From the NCBI GenBank assembly GCA_037903355.1, contig JBAJFE010000026.1, positions 5,518,001-5,582,000 on the forward strand: a stretch of DNA of 64,000 nt. The letters are read 5' to 3'. The stretch comes from Trichuris trichiura (Eukaryota > Nematoda > Enoplea > Trichinellida > Trichuridae). Under the pieces are notes generated by a model. That model did no database searches, was not told the origin of the DNA, and saw only the letters and a list, made by a program, of their open reading frames with translations. Shown one piece after another: positions 1 through 12,708 of the stretch. The first letter of the stretch is position 1. Every line of letters begins with the position of its first letter. A program made the position numbers and the translations under genes.

Positions 1-720
1 GCGCTTTAAAGTTTTCGAACAGCAGAAGGGTTCACCGGCAATTTCAAAATTAAGTAAATTCTAAACGTTTTCAGGGCGAAATGCCCCTACAATTAATGGG
101 ACATCTCGCTGTGAACTGACTATGTAAAATCGGTTTCAGCGAAAGGTCCGCGTCCGTTTCGCTAACGACGAAGACTTAGCATTTCGAAAATGACTTAGCG
201 TCACCTTTCATAGTTTTTAAACCCAGTTTCTGGGTAAGACGATGAAGATCTATTTTTAAAATGACAAATGCCCACATTCTCTGAGGTTATGTTTTATCTT
301 TTGACTACAGCCTCTGGCATTCAATACATGGAAAAAGCCACGGTTGTTAATATAACAGATTACAAAGAATATTGTCTTTAAGTATATGGTATTGGGTAGC
401 GATTAGAACATCACGTTCTCGAACCGTGCATACATCACAAGGAAAAAGCAGTATAACAACAGCAAACCAAGAATATTGTCTGTGAGGGAATGCTACTGCA
501 ACCTAGCAGTTTGCCAAATACCTAATAAGAACTTAAGCAGAATGAAACGAGCTCAACTAATAAGTGTTCCAAAAAAGATTTTCTGAAATAAACAAATGGG
601 TTTGCTTCCATTAAAAGTATGCGCAAACCAATTCTTCCTGTTACGAAGTTACAACACTAATACAAACGTTCCAAAAGAACTAAACTGACCGTTTAAAATT
701 TCTGGCAACGTTGGACTTAC
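1..720. other. Intron of the release-factor gene, no other gene seen
   Basis: The stretch follows the donor of the second release-factor exon. I tried possible acceptors on the minus strand, for example near 584, and found no continuation in any phase that resembles the GGQ domain. No other coding region, RNA gene or repeat is evident. Confidence 0.4.
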
Positions 721-1292
721 CAAGACTTGCTTCTTTGAACTGCAGAACGTCAGTCGACCACCCTTTATAACTTGCGTATTGTTGGTACATGTTATAAAGG
801 TCAGCAGCAAACAGACAGGATTCCGCACCGCCAACGCCAGCGCTAACTTCCATCAACAGTTCATTGTCCGAGTCGCAAGAGTTACTTGGTAAAATATAAT
901 CAAAGAACTGTTGTTCAATTGCACTCATCTGTTTCAATTCTGCACATATCTCCGCCGAAATGGCATTCCTATCGCAGAGACTAATGGAACAGTCTAAACT
1001 TATAAGCGTCATCAGCTAATTAGCAGCCGTTAGCATCTGACTAACCGGAATGCAAGTCTTCCAGAACCCTTATATTCTTTTTTTTTAATTCATACTCTTC
1101 CAAGCGCGACCGCAGGGCAACCAATCTAGAGGACGAAATAGCGCTAGCACTTCCCTTGCATTCTTCATTTTGCAAATAGCTGTTCAGAAGTCGAAATGTC
1201 AACGCATCATTTAATGTTATATGTTCAACTGCGCTGGCAACGTCCCTGCGCGATGTGACGACGTTCAGGACTCTCATAAACGCTCGCATCAA
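721..1292 (-). CDS. MTRF1L: Mitochondrial peptide chain release factor 1 (5' part, partial)
   Basis: Class I release factor, expected to recognise stop codons on the mitochondrial ribosome and release the peptide. Two exons are visible: 1292-1046 and 993-721, joined across a 52-bp GT-AG intron with matching phase. The first exon gives a basic N-terminus (possible mitochondrial presequence) followed by a charged helical stretch. The second carries the family block MEVSAGVGGAE and then LYNMYQQYASYKGW, matching the PCRF domain of MTRF1/MTRF1L. Exon 2 ends at a clear donor (G then GTAAGT at 720-716) in phase 1. The catalytic GGQ domain is not found in the remaining 700 bp, so the gene continues past the left edge. 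MTRF1 and MTRF1L cannot be told apart from this half; a GGQ protein is expected but not seen. Family assignment is secure, the paralogue is not. Confidence 0.85.
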
Positions 1293-2154
1293 AGGTGACC
1301 CAATGAAAGGAAACGCAGGTACTAAGGAATAGAGTGCATTGCAAGCAGCGTCCTACATCTAAACGCAATCTGCTCACGTTAGCTATAAGCGCGAGATAAA
1401 ACTATTGCCAAGTTTAACCTGCAGAAATACGCGTTCAAAATAGCCATGTCGTTGTATGGTTACGATGCCAAAATGCAGGATGTTCAGAAGGAATTAAGTA
1501 GCCATTACACTAGACAATTGAGGAAATGAAAATATGGTGCTAGAAATGGAAGTGTAAAGTTTGGTCTTGTAATACGGTATTTACCATTAAACATACCCAT
1601 AATTTGTTCTGAAAACACGAACCTTTCAAGTTTTACGGATATATATGACGGTAATGCAAGATGGGCTTCATGCTGTAATGAAAAGCTTTGAAGGCGATGT
1701 TCATAAGCCTCCTGTATAAATGCGGTAGCATCTCTAACTTGACTGAATACGCGTATACCTACAGAAAACAGTGGTGTCCTCTTAAATACAAAAGCTCATG
1801 TGTATGTGCGTAACTTTAGCATAAGCGGGATTCATCCAATATTTACAGGGATTTGGTATTGTAGGTAATTTGTTTGGCATTCGCTTCTAGGCAAGTGTGC
1901 ACATAATTTGAAAGATGACACCAAACCGAGCATCTTCATTCTGCATTTACACGCAGCGCGTTGAAGCCTATTGAAGACTACATAGTAAAAAAGTCTGATT
2001 GTTTGTAACAACCGAAGTACTGAGAAATTGGCACGGACAACCTCATATAGTCACCGATGCGCACGTTGGAACTGAAAAAAATTTGGAGGTTTCAAAGCCA
2101 TAGGACTGGACAGATTTCGTGACAGCACGGATACGCTTTCAGGTGTAGACTTTC

Positions 2155-2979
2155 TTGGTAATGCTCATAGAAGCGCTATTTAAGGCATATCAGAAGGTAG
2201 GGAAGAAAGACTCATTTGTCCGGAGTGAAAAAGTACCGGTGGACATGTTTCTGGAGCAAATCATGTATGAGCAGTTCCGCATAATTCAATTGTGTATTTG
2301 CCGTTGGCATTCCCGTTACGAAGAAAAGCTTATTAGCATAATGGAGTTTTACAACTGCTCCTGTATGCTGATCCGTCACTGTATGTTAATGACAGCTCGA
2401 AAACAATCCAAAAACTTCGTCGATGAACTTTTTTTTGCAATGGGAAAGTTGGTCGTAAATATACAGTCAAAGTATGAGTAAGGTAAGCGAGTAAAAATGG
2501 GTAGGCAAACTCAAGACGGATAGGTTGATTTCGAAGAAAACTTTTTTCCAGTCGCCACGGTGCTAATGGAAATGCCTAACAAAACGCATTCATGAAAGCG
2601 CATAGAATAGTAACGGGACGATGAACGGCTCAAGCGTTTCATGATTTCGATGGGAGACGGCAAGCAAGAACAAGTTGGGTCTCATTTGTATTGCAAGCTA
2701 GCAACCGCTGCGTGGATGCCTGTTGAAAAAACTTATTCAAAGGGAGGAGCAACATTCGGATTTCTATTATGCATTCTCCGAAGGCCACTTAAAGTTCGAA
2801 GCAAAAATTTGCATAAGAACCAGAATTTTATTTGTTGGAAGAAAGTAACAAAGATTGAGTGCAGTTGCCCGCCAGAGTGGTCGCTTGAATTCATCAGAGC
2901 AAGTCTGAACAGCCTTGCTGGAATTAAAATGAATAATTCAGTTCCATGGCTACAATGCAACCTTGGCTACAATGAATAA
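2155..2979 (+). CDS. Possible coding remnant, two ORFs, unrecognised
   Basis: Two neighbouring plus-strand ORFs (2155-2481, 108 codons; 2641-2979, 112 codons) stand out in an AT-rich stretch where most frames close quickly. Neither shows a domain I know, a signal peptide or a membrane segment. The first contains several Cys and His residues without a regular zinc-binding spacing. I could not place a convincing intron to join them. A 20-bp direct repeat (AATGAATAATTCAGTTCCAT, 2929-2948 and 2970-2989) overlaps the end of the second ORF. They could be exons of an unknown gene, a decayed transposon, or chance. The flanking 1293-2154 holds nothing I can support. Confidence 0.2.
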
Positions 2980-3531
2980 TTCAGTTCCATTCTAGCTTAC
3001 GGTTCCAACAAAGAGTGCAAAGCAGTTTGATAGAGGAATTCTTTAGCTTACTTCGTGTTTCTCGCGTTCGTAGAACTTGTAATGCAGGCAAGATTCAAAA
3101 AGAATCAACACGTACGACAAATCTTGGACTAAATGTATTTTCATTTCGAAGTATCCGAAGCGCTATTCAGTTTGCATGCTGGAACACCGCTTCAGCTGAA
3201 GAAGAAATTTGAAAGTCACACAGCGCGACCATAAGTTATAGCGACAGGTCAAGCGGCAAGTTGTTGCCCTTCTTAAAACGTAAAATAGAGAAAGGAAGCG
3301 CAACTTTCGCAATGGAATCACTCATATTTTTGACAAATTATTTACTAATTGTTAATAATCAAGTTTGTTTTTCACACAGAACCATCATCAGAACAAATCA
3401 GTTCCGCAGGATAAATTACATTGCTTTCATACAAATATAATTAATAATACCGTGTCTGCTGGATCGATTGGCTTTCCGACGCTGCCTTTCAGCAATTCAT
3501 GCAAAATTCATTACTGTCCTGTTTAGCTTAC

Positions 3532-4613
3532 TTATCCTCTATGGTTTGCAGCTTCAAACACCTGTAGATTAGGCAAGGCCTGACGGATTTGCTTCTCTGT
3601 CAATGCATCAAGTGAGTCATTGTCGCTCAAGTACAGCTGTTTTAATGAACCGCCCAAGCGAACTAAACTGCTTAGCTGCAAGTCATTTCTGTAGATGTTG
3701 TTCATCTCCAGTATTTCTAGGCTCCTCAATGAAGCAATGGAACAGACAATTCGCTGATCCAGGCACGGCGTCAATCTTGACAGTCGTAGCTCAACCAAGT
3801 TATGCAGCTGTTCAAGAATGACGAGAATTTGTTGCGAGCACAGCCACACGAAACCGGATAGGTTAAGTCGTCTTATACTCGGACTCAACGCAGTCAAATT
3901 TTTTACGTCAAAAGGTTGCTCCAAGTTGCTAAAATTTTGTTGGCTAATTAAGTGGTCATCAGTAAATAATGAAATCATACTAGAAATATGTCAGGTCAAG
4001 CACTTGCAGCACTGACATTTCAGGAAGTACGAATTGGATTGCGTGACTGTTAGAACCATCTGTCCAGCTCGCATCCTTCAATTTCAGTATCAGCAGCTGA
4101 TTACTAAAGGACAGAAGCATATTCGCTATGTCAGAGTAAAAGATGACGCTTGAGAAGTCCAGTTCCGTAATATTCTTGCAAGCATATGAAACAGCACTGA
4201 CTAACTCTTGGTCGACGATAAGCCAGCTGGGGCCGAAATGAAGACTTCTATAAGTAAAAAATTAAAACATGCTTTGGTTATTCAGCGGTAGTTAACCTTA
4301 GGCAAGAACCATAATCACGAATAAACAATGGTACAGCTTTCTGAACTTCTTGCTGTCGCGTCAGGGATACGGCTTCTTCACTGCTGGAGTCTCTGAGCAA
4401 CTCCGGCAAACGTAAGTCTTCAATTCGACGCAAAGTTTCTGAACAAAGCCGGTACCATGTCCTGCTAACCAGTCTAAGCAGCAGCAGACTGCGTATGGGC
4501 AAGTGAATAAGAATTAATAATAGGCAACACTCGGGAAGGTCAGGAAGGCTAGGTGCAACTAAGCAGTTCCACCTCTGTGGCTTAAAATCATGTAGTTCCA
4601 TGCTTAAATGCAT
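3532..4613 (-). CDS. F-box and leucine-rich-repeat protein
   Basis: Likely substrate receptor of an SCF (Skp1-Cullin-F-box) ubiquitin ligase. Three exons: 4613-4297, 4247-3981 and 3928-3532, joined by 49- and 52-bp GT-AG introns; all phases agree, giving 326 aa. The F-box is at about residues 20-60 (LPDLPECCLLLIL, then LLLLRLVSRTWYRLC), the classic F-box core. The rest is LRR-like: IRRLNLSGFVWL, LVELRLSRL, LEILEMNN and LKQLYLSDND follow the LxxLxL pattern, ending with LPNLQVFEAANHRG and a TAA stop. It resembles FBXL proteins in layout, but I cannot name an orthologue or a substrate. The start is the first Met of the open frame, 22 residues before the F-box. Confidence 0.8.
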
Positions 4614-6366
4614 GTGTAAGGAACATTGGTTCGTATGCTCAGTCTATCATGGCTCAGGCTAGCAATGCGTACTACCTCTATAAATTTCAGGCGACAGCTT
4701 CAAGAGAAAAATCAATTGCGGAGACACGCAAAAATCGATGCAACATAGTAGCGACATGTTTAAACCTGCGTATCTTATTTCTCTTCCAACTTCGCTCTAG
4801 TGCAATTTACGAACGTTTGAACCCTGTCAATGGATGAACGCATCTCCTTTTCTCATTTTCAATTCTTAGTCTACTGGTTTGCTCTTATGAAAGCTACAAA
4901 CAGCCGGATACATCGTCCATATATTACAGCTCACACTCTTCCATGTTTATCTGCTACTATAGCTCTGCATTCAACACCATTAACGTCTGCTTGCATTTCG
5001 CATGAGGCGTGCAATAGTACTTCCATTTCGTGAGGGTCGGTTCCGCATTCCTAGAAGCATGATTCTTATTCATATCATACAGAACCGCCGGTCTGAAAAT
5101 AAGCGAGGTTCTGTTCTTTATGCACAGCTAACCACAGCTTGTAACCCACGTCCAATACCTATGTATGGCCGTTTCTATCACATAAGGTTTTGAGAAAATG
5201 GTAAATAGACGTGCACTGGCGTTTCCGCGGGTTAAGACATTCTTTGCCTATTGCACAGTGCAAAAGGAACTGTTCGCACGTCGCTTGAATAGCCTTCGTG
5301 GAAAACCATCCTCATTAAAACAGTCCTTTCTAAGTCGCTTTTCCACTCCCATACAGAAGTCGACCAACGCTCCTCTAGCGTACGTTAGATGCCACTTCCG
5401 CAAAGTGATAAACCGCTGGAAGGAGACAGCTCGATTTCTCCCAGTAGAAGTTGCACCTCCAAGTTAAAGTGCACTGATATATGCTAAGTCATTAAACATA
5501 TTTTATTTGTAAGTTAACCCAAGACAGCCAAATTCTTTGCCGTTAAAGCAGGAGTAGCATTGAGATTGAAAAACGAGATCGAAGCAGAATATTGAAGAGC
5601 TTGGACATATCCATTTCCAACGTATTTTTCGAAGCAATAGTCATTCCCTAAGCAACCCCTATTATTTATCGTTACTGGCATAGCCGGAGGCCTTGTCGAT
5701 CACATGTAAAAGGTTTGCAAGGGATGCTTCATTCTAAAAATTTCAAAAGTAATAAAATAAGGAAAACCTTGCAAAACAATTTTGAATGAAAACTTTTGAT
5801 AAAACTGGCGATATCGCATTCAGACTATAGATCGCGTTTAATCAAAAACTTTTGCAATGTGTACTGCACTATGTTAAACCAGTTACCGTAATTTCAAGTA
5901 TGAAAACTTTTGCACGCGTTATACGAAGGCGCATACTCAAGTCAAAAAACAGACGTACAACCTCAGTCTACTAAACTCGCGTTTTAAATAAAATCAGGCA
6001 GGTTTTCACCAAACGTCTTAGAAGAGTATGCAAATATATTCGTGCCGATACATTGCGATCAATTTTATAAAACAATGACTAGGCTACTATTGTTCTTTTG
6101 CTCTTAAGTCACACGTAGCTTCACAGATTCATGCAGCAGGTAGGCGTTACATCAACTAAAACCTCTATGGCAAAGCTTAAGCCAAGGTCTTCCTACAAAG
6201 AGCTTATGAAGTTTTGTTTTCGCAGCAACAACGATGAGTGACTTGTCATATCATCTCTACGAACACCAAATAAGTCAAATTTAGCAGAAGTCCAACTTTA
6301 TCCCAACTCTACCGATCTGTGGTTAAGATATGGCGAATGCATGAATGCACAGTTTGCGTATTATGG

Positions 6367-6416
<50 letters not shown>

Positions 6417-7589
6417 GAAAATATAAACTCATGCATATTTTAAACCGAGTTAATAAAGGGGAAATGAAAATAACTGTAGTCAGGAATAATTTACGAGTCT
6501 GAGAATCACCAGTAGCACCACAGGAATGTGGTTTACTGCCAATAAAGGATAAACCGATACTGATGACGTTCAACTCCATTGGTTCTGTTGAAAACTGGCA
6601 TTTTAGAGATAAGGTTACGTCTTGTCTGAAGAGAAGGATAGAACTGGACCTAAGACGAAACGGTTTGTTAAACAGTCATTCCTTACGTTAGAAAAACATT
6701 TCAATTACAAATGCTTCAGCCACTCGTGCAAAGAGCAAACTGAAACCTAAAATGTAAAAGAAGACTTTGACAGTTAAACAGCTGAAATAAGATTTAAAAT
6801 TCCGAAAAACCAATAACACTACTAGAATAGTCAGCCGAGCAGGAGCATCACACTTAGTCGTGAATGCATCGCTGCGTAGAATTATTAATACTCATATGTG
6901 ACTACTTTGCAGTTTCAGTTCGAACGCATTTCAAAAATGATACGGTAGAACTGAAATACCAACACATACAAACATATTTTGCTACACAGCGAGAAAAGAG
7001 ACATGGATAAGTTCGCTGTTTCATCATATGATTCTAAAGCTGCAAGGAATTGTTTCTTTTTGATCTCCTAATTGTATTCCATAAGGTCACTTACAGGTAG
7101 CACAACAGATTGAATATTAAATGATTACAGTTTCGAAAACTTAGGCAATGGCGTACTGCTTACTACTATGAAAAACTCTACGCCAGTTATCAAAAGTAAT
7201 TCGATATATGCAGAGTGTAAGGTGATGGTAAGACACGAAAAACAGAATACTTATCAAATTCTATTGTGCATTAGAATGCTGGGAAGCAGTTTTCATATCA
7301 TACTCCCTTCAGACAGAATTGAGTAAAATGGTACAGGACTTAAAAAGAGGCAAGGATACTAGAATCCTTCTACTCTGGCTTCCTTAGAAGCACTGTAAAG
7401 CATCAATAACAATAGAAAAGTTATCATACCCCTAAGCATACACTACTATAAATTAGACAAAGTGAACAGACCATTCAAAATCAACTTTTGAAATTAACAA
7501 CATAAAAAATGATCTTAGAATAATGTTAGAATAATGTTTTAGAATAATGTTAAACCTTAAATTGACGGTTAAATAGTCTGTTATCTTAC
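4614..7589. other. No supported gene; several short ORFs and a microsatellite
   Basis: About 3 kb of AT-rich sequence. Short plus-strand ORFs (4649-4837, 5002-5193, 5198-5467) are basic and unrecognised, and lie in different frames with no convincing splice joins. The last exon or exons of the GPN2 gene should lie in the right part of this stretch or beyond, but I could not identify them. A TAA microsatellite sits at 6367-6415. Confidence 0.3.
6367..6415 (+). repeat. (TAA)n microsatellite
   Basis: About 16 uninterrupted copies of the trinucleotide ATA/TAA. It produces a spurious polytyrosine reading on the minus strand. Length is likely polymorphic. Confidence 0.97.
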
Positions 7590-8388
7590 TTGCGCTGCCA
7601 AGGGTTGAAAGGAAACCAGACCGAAATCTTGCACAACTTCACTAAGCAACTTGCTCAATTTATTATACTTCGAGGTGAAAGAGCTTTCCTGAAAAAATTT
7701 AATTGCGACAGTACATTTACTGGCCAAAACTTACCGGCATATGCTCCAAAAGGTAATGCAGATCCAAAACTTCTGTGTAAAAATCAATATTAAAAGACAG
7801 GAACAATTCGTTCTGTTCCATCAAGTCGAACTTTGACAATACGTTAATGTGTGGCAAGGCAAGCCGAAGCATGCTGTACAGTGTGGTAAGTAGTACAGAG
7901 AGGAATCTGCAGGGATCAACGCAATGCTGACTGTCGACCACATGCACGCACACCAAATGGCATTCGAGCAAGGTCTGCAGGCGCTGCAAAATATTGTGCA
8001 CACATTCATGGTGTGTGTAGAGTTCAGCTTGGCCAGGCAAGTCGAACAAAATATATTTACAAGCTGGTTTGTCGTTCAACATTTTTTTGATGACATCGAC
8101 AAACTCCTCCACCTGACTTTCAAGCAGTTCAAGACAAAACACCATTGCTCCATTCGGTCCAAGACAACGGTCGGCTATGATCGTATTGAGATCAATAAGC
8201 TGCCGTACGTCCAGGTCGTATTCATCAGATAAAAACTCATTTCCAGGATCCAAGTTAATTAGCAAAGTTTCTCTTCCACTTTCCGTAAGGAAAACTTTCA
8301 TAGCTTTGCAGTACGTTGTTTTCCCGGAGCCCGGAGGTCCAATGACGACTTGGCCGTATACAGACGAAGGCCATCGATTACTGCTCAT
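7590..8388 (-). CDS. GPN2: GPN-loop GTPase 2 (partial at 3' end)
   Basis: Member of the GPN-loop GTPase family (GPN1/2/3, formerly ATP-binding domain 1), cytoplasmic factors needed for RNA polymerase assembly and nuclear import. Exon 1 (8388-7735, 218 codons, phase 0) carries the P-loop GPPGSGKTT at residues 17-25, G2-like NLDPGNE, the family-defining Gly-Pro-Asn loop in LGPNGAMV, G3 DLPGQAEL and G4 SKFDL, then YTEVLDLHYLLEHMP. A donor (GTAAGT) follows at 7734. Exon 2 (7688-7590), after a TTTTTTCAG acceptor, encodes a conserved helix and VVQDFGLVSFQPLAAQ, which fits the GPN2 C-terminal region. It ends at another donor (GTAAGA), so the final exon is missing from this call. DPGNE has Gly where the human protein has Ala. 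Residues after position 80 favour GPN2 over GPN1/3. Confidence 0.9.
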
Positions 8389-9405
8389 ATCAACACTTCA
8401 AATGCTACTTTTATTGTTCATAGACTCCATACATTTGCAACTAAAACATTAATTTTTTCAGCAACACGAATACTGTCATCATAGCTGCAATGATCGCTAC
8501 TGCAGTTTCTCTGTTTTGCAATTTTTATCTATTCTTTTCAAATGAACATTTTTCTTCAACAAAACATCAAATGCCAATAATTTACACGTCACTGACAGTA
8601 AATTGGTTTCCTTGAACTACGTAGCTTTTCGACCGACAAAGAGCCATTGGCTTTCCTATTAAATAGGGCTTCCCAACAAACTGCAACTATATAGTAAGCA
8701 CACACTAACGTCACGTTAAAAACGGTGTCGATGATAGTTCAGGTTTCAGCTAAACATATGAGATAACAAAGAGTGTTCACACATTTCCTATAAGCGATGA
8801 AGTTAATATTTACGCGAAAAAAGAGTTTAGTAAACGCATCAGCATGATTTCAACATTACAAAACTTTTAAATGGAAAACGTGAGGAAAGCTCCCATCAAA
8901 ACCAACTATAAGATAGTAGGCAAGCATTCTTTACCTTTGTTGCGCAGAAGACGAAACGCGTCAGTTCCCTAAGGTTTGCATACCACTAATTTCGTAAGTT
9001 GAACTTCGACCATTCCTGCTAACGAAAAATTACACCTTCCTATCGCTAACGATTTCTCTGGTGATTACAGACTTGCTGAACAACTGCACTGTGTTACAGC
9101 GCCGTTTGAAAACGTGAAGAAATTATGTTGTTAGTCAAGTATGGACTACTAAAACGCAGAACTGCATTAAAAGGCAAAACGAAAGCGTATAAGCACCCAT
9201 CTACCGCAGTCAATATTAATTGCCTGACAGGACAACCTGCATACACGTTTTATACAGTGTGCGAATGCATTGTTTGGTTTATTTACTAGGTTGTAATAAG
9301 TTTGTTTTGATAGTACGGCTTAATGTAGCGTAGAAAAATTGTTGCGCCATCATTTGAAGGTACTTATACCTTTTGTCAATTATTTGTACTCTCAAATGCC
9401 TTTGA
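8389..9405. other. Intergenic, nothing recognised
   Basis: Upstream of the GPN2 start. No ORF of interest, repeat structure or RNA gene is evident. The promoter of GPN2 presumably lies here but no distinct motif supports a position. Confidence 0.3.
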
Positions 9406-9962
9406 TTGCTGTGTAAATTCATTTCTTTATTCGCTTCGGTCACGACTTTTTCCGTTGTCGTCAACGTGTGTAGTTTAACAAGACAGGTGCCTTACCAGCG
9501 AGTGGATGACCACGTTTCTAGGAAAACAATTTTTCGTACGTTTCAGATTTGGCCTTTTTCTATCGTCAGCGATGCTAAAAAGCTGCCCGCCAGGAACTAC
9601 GATTCAACCGTTAATTCTTCGTCTTGGTATGGGGATGGGTGCTTTTATGTCTACAGGAAACAAATACTAGATAAAGCGGGCATAGAGAAAGAAGAGGCTT
9701 TCTTTATGAAGTTGACGCTCCCAGGATGGTTAATAACAGAATGCTTCACGGGAAGGACAAAAGCTTTTGTGGCTCAAACTGTGGCGACAACGGGAACACT
9801 CCAACTGGTTATCAAGCATTTCCGCGCCGACGTCAGGATTTCGATAAGAGCGTAATAAAGGAACTCCTAAAACTTTCTGGCGCTATAAAGCCGAAGACTA
9901 CAACACGCCAACCGTACCAAAATAAAAACCAGATGATGGTAACCCGCACGCATTGGCCATAA
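9406..9962 (+). CDS. Possible small secreted protein, unrecognised, frame uncertain
   Basis: An open frame of 149 codons (9406-9855) begins with a hydrophobic N-terminus (MLCKFISLFASVTTFSVVV) that looks like a signal peptide, followed by a basic, tyrosine-containing region. From about 9726 a second frame (to 9962) also looks protein-like (KSFCGSNCGDNGN, then a Lys/Gln-rich end). One exon join or a frameshift may connect them, but no intron of the size usual here keeps phase. I recognise no family. It may be a small lineage-specific gene or chance. Confidence 0.25.
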
Positions 9963-11402
9963 CATATTAGCTTACGACATGGACAGAAGCAAACACGAAC
10001 ACAGCCATGTCAGTGTTGCTGCTGCTCAACTCGACTATTAATCGTTTTTGTGAGTCAGAGTTCGGAAGGAGAGACAGAAGACATCGAACTCTTTAACATG
10101 AAAAAAACATAAGCACTTCATTATCATCCGCAGGCAAATGAACTAGTGGACTGGTTTAATTCCGTATTGCTAGATGTTAGAAATATCCCTCTATGGAACA
10201 AGCTGAGAACCGCATCTGCATAACATATTTTCTCATATTCATAAAAAAGCATCCTACGCGTGGAACACTTCTTGTGGGTTGCTACAGCCAATGGCCATGC
10301 ATATGAGTGAGTGCATCAGGGCGACAACAGAATGCACAATGTGTATGATGGCAAGCAAGCTAGAATAAGAGCATTTCAAGTCGCGGAATAGCTATTCTCA
10401 GATGCCCCAAAGAAGTATAGGTTTTCTCTACTTTCACGCCGGCCAAACTCAGTGATTTTAGAGGGCGACGATCATTCTCCACCAGATTTCCTGTGGGCAA
10501 GGGACCCCATGAATCGCTTCGGGCTTCTTGGGGTCCTACTGATCTGTGGTCCAATGCAGCTGAGGATATGAATGAAAAATATACCAAATAGAAAATGCTA
10601 ATCCGCGCGGACTGATCGCAGCGTATTACTAGGTCGAGGAATCCACATTTAAGTGTCAGTTGGTGGCCGTATTTTCAGTGGAAGCGTTATGAAGTTCTGG
10701 CAACTCACTGAAATTGAAAAAATAACCACCGCACCATGTCACCCGCCGTCAAAAGGAGACCTTCAGTCGCATTGCGAAAACCTCTGGGTGGAGGTCGTTG
10801 TAGACCAGTTCAGGACTAGGGCGTATGAGCGTCCAATATTAATCGCCTCGGCCGTGGTCGACTTAGATGTGAAGCAGTTCTCTGCGGTCCGTTATTCGAA
10901 ACGAGATTTATGAAACGTTTGCACTGGAAAAACCAGAATCGTTCATAGGAGAGTAAGAATTGCGCTGTCCGTATTGCAAAAATGACAAAGAGCAAGAGTG
11001 TCCATGTGGAGAAGTGACGCAACTGTATATTTTGTCAAGGTCAGAAAAAGACACGATCTATATACTGCGGGTTACGCTGGCCTATGCCCATGCATTTAAG
11101 TCAACGAATATGGAAAGGAAGCACAACATACATAATTTGATGAAGATTAACATATAACTGAAACCTACAATAAGTAGAGAAGAATGACCGTAGGAACGCC
11201 TGCATGACGGCGTTTGATGCGGCTGGCGCTAAGTGCATAGGCTCGTCCACTTTGCTGTTGGTCATCCTCGATAACAGCACGTAATGTTGGTCGCGCCTGC
11301 TGTTGCCCACTGTAAGTCGAACATAATGAATAGCTTCACCTTTGCGTTATGTGACTGCTTCAGAAACTCTTTGTGCTCTGAAGTTGGTACATCCAATTTT
11401 GC
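9963..11402. other. No supported gene
   Basis: Several ORFs of 60-86 codons overlap on both strands with no recognisable motif and no consistent splicing. This is the flank of the decayed retroelement that starts near 11403; part of it may be older transposon debris. Confidence 0.25.
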
Positions 11403-11644
11403 TGTAACAGTTTGCGCGACAGCTGTCAGAAAACCAATCAGAGATTAACGCAGCGGTGATTTGTAGGCAACTCGCCCAACCGCCACAGGCAATACGCGTT
11501 TATTTTATGTCGACCAGCATAGTCGCATCTAGTTATTATTTGCGTTGCTTGTTCTCCGGATTAATTGAACGATTAAGCGTACAGTCGCTTACATTCGTGA
11601 TCGAACCGCCGTCTCAACCAAATCTCAAACTTTTTTTACGCACA
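11403..11644 (+). repeat. Putative 5' LTR of the decayed BEL/Pao element
   Basis: The segment starts TGTAACAG and ends CGCACA (TG...CA), five bases before a primer-binding-like block at 11650 (TGGTGCCTCGAGCCGGGAGA). That block closely matches the one behind the 5' LTR of the intact BEL at 24336 (TGGTGCACCGGAGCCGGGAG). No second copy was found to prove the LTR borders, so the left end is a guess. Confidence 0.45.
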
Positions 11645-12708
11645 TTTAGTGGTGCCTCGAGCCGGGAGACGCAAGTATAAGCCGTCTCAGTTTTGGAAGT
11701 TTATCAACGAAGCGTTATTCGTCATGTCGGTTAACAGAAATCCTGGAAATACACACGAGATGGTTGGCAACGACTTATCGACTATGCGCTACTAGGCTGA
11801 GTAAGAAGAGGCTCACGACAAAGTCACCTTGGTCAAACGACAGTCCTTCGAACGCGTAGCGTAAGAAACGGACACAAGATATGCAATGAATTTTTGGACC
11901 AGCTCACGAAGCCCATGATGGTATCAGTGTCGCATCTCGCATCACAGCTTACTGCTGAATTGGACCGGCTTCACATTGATGTGAGTTCGCTGAAATTTTC
12001 GTTCATGTGCTCCCCTAGCGGCCCGAAATCCTCTGCGCACACAACTCACGACTCTCGCCAAGAGGACATCAAGATTCGCCAGCGAAAAGCAGAACGTCAT
12101 ATGGACTGGGAGAAAAGCGAGTTTGCGACTATCACAGACTGGCCATTGCCGCAAGGCGACTGGGCACGAATGTGGTAAGAGCGGATGACTGCATGGAAAC
12201 GTTGTCGATTACGAAAGTCCAGTCAATGAATGTCTTAAGCGCGAATCAGATTCCGGCGGTGCCACAGCAGCTCGTTCTGTCCTTCGCAATACAGCCCCTT
12301 GATGGGGGGACCCAACAAACTGGGAGACGTTTATTGGCAATTTTAAGGCCCTTGTTTACGATTTCATTTCTTCTGACGCTCAGAGAATGGCAAATACTCC
12401 TGCAGCTGCTGTGTCCGCGAATTCGAAACAACCTACGTCATCGTTCCGTAGTCCGGACATGTACGCTCAGACCTTGAACGACCTACGCCGGCTATTTGGT
12501 GATCGAAATGCTATTATTGATAAGTACGTAGTCTTTTGAACATCGCTCCTATGAAAGGGACAGGCAATAACGAAGTGGAAAGGTTCTTTACGACGTTCAC
12601 TGAGCGGTCAGCGCCTTATGAATCTAGGGTGCTGAGGATGAACTTGGGTCTGCCTGCTGAACCAGTGACAGTACCTGACGAAGAAGCTCGACGAGATGCG
12701 CAAGTTCG

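Noticed and set aside
6361..6420. Polytyrosine protein
   Set aside because: A trinucleotide microsatellite, not a gene.
7924..8452. Plus-strand ORFs opposite GPN2
   Set aside because: Shadow frames of the GPN2 exon; no motif of their own.
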